A DNA stretch of 64,000 bases. Origin: Paralichthys olivaceus (taxonomy: Eukaryota; Chordata; Actinopteri; Pleuronectiformes; Paralichthyidae). The position numbers and the translations under genes were made by a program. Shown here one piece after another: positions 60,077 through 64,000 of the stretch. The notes under the pieces are model-generated. The model was not told where the DNA came from, searched no databases, and saw only the letters and a program-made list of their open reading frames with translations. The stretch is from NCBI RefSeq assembly GCF_024713975.1, contig NC_091099.1:6822501-6886500 (forward strand), given 5' to 3'. Positions within the stretch are counted from its first letter, which is position 1. Each line of letters starts with the position of its first letter.

Positions 60077-63000
60077 GAACGGACACCACTGTTTCTCCGT
60101 TCACTATGACTCATAGGTAGTTCCTCTGTCAACGCCCTGTTGAATAGACTTTTGTGATGGCTTTATAAAAGAGTGGTTGGTTGTGATGGAAGAATAATTC
60201 ATCTCACATTGACCATCAGGGGCTTTAAAATCCAGATTTAGTCATTCATAAATATGAATAGAGGCATATCCCGGGACTACCACACTGAGACGGAACATCT
60301 TGAGTCTCTCTAATCTGCCAGCTAAAAGGGATTTGATCTAGGTAGGAGGGCACCACTGAAAATGAGGCTTACTCGGTTTCCCTTAACTGCATTTGAAATC
60401 CAGGACTGAAAAGAAGATTTCAATGCAGGTTGGTAAATGGTAGGTAAATGTCATGTTTTTTTCTTTCTTTTTCTTTCAGAAAGAACAATAGTTGGTTGTC
60501 CAGCCTGGAAGCATGCATCACAGGTAATACAAGAGGCCTCATGTACAGTCTGCATTCCTGAAGTGCGTTCTCACTTTTCTTCCATTCTTTTTCTGCCTTT
60601 TCCCCCTTCCTGACTTCCCCCTTCCCTCAGCTCCCTAATTAATCTTTCTCTTAATCTCTTCACCTCCATTCCGACTCTATTTTTACCCCTGTAAATCTTC
60701 CCTCTATCCTCACCTGTCTTCTCTGGTGGTGAGAATACTGGGAACAATCAGTTTTGGCTCTGTTCGTCCTCTTGGATGTCGGTTTCCATCACCATTACAA
60801 CTTTGTATCTCCAAATATTATTTCTGTTCATGTCCCCTTCAAACTGTCGTCTTTTCGTCTGCTCGATCCACGCCACATTCTACACATGCCTTTCACTGAG
60901 CCTCTTTCTGTGAAACTTTCTTTCAGCCAGGCTCCATTCACGCACAGTGGTGACCCTGCCAAAACACAGACAAGGGTGCCTCAGCCCAAGCCAACCTCCA
61001 GCTCCCAGACCTCTAATTCCCCTCAAACTGCACTGGTACACTCGGCTCACACAGTTCACTCAGCACAGCCCCAATGAGGGACAGCTTTCAAAACCCCTCG
61101 TTCTCTTCCATCACACAGACATAGCAGTGGGGAGTGGGGGTCTTACCTCTGTCGGTGCATCCCACAGGCAGGATCAAGCTGTCCACTTTCCTTTCACTTC
61201 AACAAAGCGTGCAGCAGTGGTAGTCAAGCGAGAGCAATATGAGAGAGCCAGTCGCCACTCAGGGGCCGTTGCACAAACACCAGCATTGTCCCGCTGCCTA
61301 AGTCCCTCCCTCTCGTGGTGACTCCCCTGTGTGACACAGCCGCAGCAACACAGCTCTGCACTAACACAACTTGACATAAACTCATGCCTGTGGAGCTGCT
61401 GCCACAACACACGCAAGAGACACACAACAGAGGCAAACACACAATTATAAATTACCAGTGTGTATTGTTTCTGAGAGGATATAGATGAGAAGAACAGAAA
61501 CAAGCAGAGGCTGTCCATCTGTAATTAGCTTTCTATTCAACAGCCCTGATATTACATAATAGCTCAGGATGCACTGAATGCCACACGTATTCATAGATTT
61601 CCAATTACAACTGAGTTAACTGTGATAAATCAGTGTGACCATCGCCATTTGGGAGATTTTACAATTATAAAGTATTTAAAAGAAGACGCATAAAGGATGG
61701 AAAGGTTATGTAAGGACATCAACAATAAGAGCATGTGATCTCCACCACAGCAACCACTCAATGCCCCTTGACTATTTTTTCATGAGCATTGATTGATGTA
61801 TTGATTCCTGGTAATGGAAAAAGAATGAGTGATCAGTGAAAATGTCACTCATCAGCTGCGAAAATCTTTAATTGAAGATGATGTTTTTCTAATAGGTCAG
61901 GCCATTCGCTGTTGGAAAAGAGGTGAAAAAATAAAACTGCGTGTGCAACCTCTTTTGCAACAGATTCATATTTTTCACAATTGGACTGGGGATAAAATAT
62001 ATATATATTTCTTAGATTATAAAATGAAAAGATGTTTATAACTGAAGACTGAAAAAATGTAGAGGAAGAAAAAATGCATGATAAATGAAATTGAAACATC
62101 TACACATTGTTATGAAGTTTATGGATACTTGTTAAGTACAATAGGACACTGAAATGGGTGAAATGTGGCTCCAGAACTGGAGGGAAAGTACTAAAAAAAC
62201 TGGTAGACATACCAAAATACACACTCACAGTAAATGTACACCTTTTGATGAATTTCATAAGGACAAATTTTTGACATGAGTGGCTCAGTGGACATTTTCC
62301 ACAGCAGACAATCTGACGTGTCATGGCAGAAAACGTGCAGGAGTAATCAATATAATTACCTATGTCTCAATTGTACTTAACTGGAACTGGCTGTCTTGGG
62401 TGAAATACAGAAAGCATTACTGTATTTAGTTACACTGGGGCTTTTCCTACGTTGACAAATCAAAATACCTGCTGTGAGAAAATGTCAAGAGGAAACTAAA
62501 ACCTGGTATGTTTTGTTTCCTGAAGATGAGGATGATAACAAATAAAATAAAAGCCCTGCATTGTAAAAGTACATGTATATAATTACATTCATTCATTATT
62601 ATTAATAAGTGAACACAAATTTATACTAATGACCAATATTTGGGTACATTTAATTTCTGGGTTTCTCCCCATCTCCAAAGTCAGGTTTGTACCGAAGCCT
62701 AAAAAAATAACCATCAGTGTAAGTTTTGATCAGACCAGGGTGGCTGCATGTATTCTTCAAATTTCACAAAGATCGTTAATGAGAATTACCGGTTATTTTC
62801 CAATTGATAAATCAATGATTACAGTTCATCGTGGACTCTTCTCCTCATTGCATATAAACACAGTTTAGAGAAGCTTGGATTTAAAGATGCAGTACACTCT
62901 ACCACTTCCCTGAATTCCCTCACAGCTTACTTACTTTCAGTTTTAATTTGGACCAATAAGCTTGTTGTCACTCAGAGGAGAAACTGGAATGCTCTGTCAC

Positions 63001-64000
63001 CTAGCAACATTCACACTCTGGGACTGATGACCTACAGAATGAGCTGCCATGACACTGACAGCACTGTAAGCGAAAAGCTCTGAACACCATTGGAATTCAT
63101 TACACACATTTATATTATTTCACTTTCTGTTATTTAGGGGAAGCATCTGGATAAGCCTATTTGGCTTCTCACCTCCCCTGCACAAAGTTTTAACTTTTGT
63201 TCTACTTAATATTCTTCATTACACATTGCAAATGAAACCAGTTTACACACTATTTAGCCACAATATTATAGCAACTGGGCCTGAGGTTGAGCATATTAGC
63301 TGATCAGACGCTCTATTCAAGAGTTTGGTCTACAGCAAAATATCTCACTTAACCACTTAACCTTTTGTGATCCCCATGACCCTTCCTCTAGTACTACTTC
63401 TAATCTATGAGATCTTCTGTAGTACGGTCACATGTCTCCATCCTGCAGAGTCAACAATTTACTAGGACATCTTATAAGTTTTCATTATTTAGTTTTACTT
63501 GGGATCTTAATTATGAAGAAAGAAGTGTCTTCACTTTTTTTTTTTTTTTACCTTGCCTTTGAAAGCCTTTAACTCTATTCAAAGCAGTGTGTCTGTGCTA
63601 TAATTCAAATTTACTTTTACCCATGAGGCAATGATGTCTCATTGGAACTCTCATTATAGAAATAGCTTTGTCCAAAATTAAAATGGCTGCCAGTTTAGCT
63701 CCTGCCACTGACTTTACTCAGCAGATACTGTATATTATATACAGTACACAGAATGCATGTATGTGTATATATTATTTACAATACAGCAAATATACTCACA
63801 CGGTAATGGACCCTCTTCATAATTGAGAATTCATGAGCTTTCCTCTTGCACCACCTTTAGGCCAAAATGTCAACTTTCATGTCCTATAAATCTGATAATG
63901 TAATTTTGTGGGTATTAAAAAGCTTTTAATTATAATGAGATCAGTGCCTTTTGTCTAATGCCAACCTTTAGGGCAAACATCGCAGTTTCATTTTTTTCTT
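60077..64000. other. Intergenic DNA right of slc25a18, no gene recognised
   Basis: About 3.9 kb with only short open frames that resemble no family and carry no convincing splice pairs. It is CT-rich at 60560-60720 and AT-rich from 61600 onward, with a T run at 63537-63551. The next gene in human order (CECR2) is not visible. Confidence 0.6.

Noticed and set aside
62880-63075. Block with ordinary base composition in AT-rich DNA, considered as an exon or enhancer
   Set aside because: No open frame with splice sites; only comparison with other fishes could show whether it is conserved.
1-64000. CRISPR-like arrays, phage or bacterial operons, tRNA or rRNA genes
   Set aside because: The tandem repeats present are simple microsatellites without spacer structure, and all supported genes are spliced vertebrate genes.

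Overview
This is ordinary nuclear DNA of a ray-finned fish, almost certainly a percomorph-type teleost; I cannot name the species. The genes are split by short GT-AG introns, their proteins match vertebrate families along their whole length, and the non-coding DNA is full of CA, CTGT and ATCC microsatellites and of the short dispersed repeats common in teleosts. I see no bacterial, viral, CRISPR, tRNA or rRNA feature and no intact transposase or reverse transcriptase.

The window holds eight protein genes. From left to right they are nup205 (minus strand, 41 exons, only the last exon missing off the left edge), agk (plus), dennd11 (minus), wee2 (plus), bid (plus), bcl2l13 (minus), atp6v1e1 (plus) and slc25a18 (minus). 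I rebuilt every exon chain by hand. All chains stay in phase, with coding lengths divisible by three: agk 423 aa, dennd11 499 aa, wee2 577 aa, bid 198 aa, bcl2l13 539 aa, atp6v1e1 226 aa, slc25a18 322 aa, and nup205 at least 1941 codons.

The order joins two human blocks. NUP205-AGK-DENND11-WEE2 corresponds to human 7q33-q34, and BID-BCL2L13-ATP6V1E1-SLC25A18 to human 22q11. The join lies between wee2 and bid, around 30.4-31.5 kb. nup205/agk, dennd11/wee2 and bcl2l13/atp6v1e1 are divergent pairs. agk/dennd11, bid/bcl2l13 and atp6v1e1/slc25a18 are convergent pairs. In the last two pairs the opposed AATAAA signals are only about 32-34 bp apart, so the two transcripts of each pair probably end at the same place.

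The products do not form one pathway. They are a nuclear pore scaffold (nup205), mitochondrial proteins (agk, bcl2l13, slc25a18, and bid when activated), a DENN-domain trafficking protein, a meiotic CDK1-inhibitory kinase, and a V-ATPase stalk subunit. bid and bcl2l13 are two Bcl-2-family genes lying tail to tail.

I did not find a new multi-gene system. The most notable signals are a Bid BH3 motif lacking its usual aspartate next to an intact LETD cleavage site, the two back-to-back poly(A) sites, microsatellites pressed against splice sites in three genes, a near-perfect 45-bp palindrome in nup205 intron 1, and a coding repeat of SP sites in Wee2.
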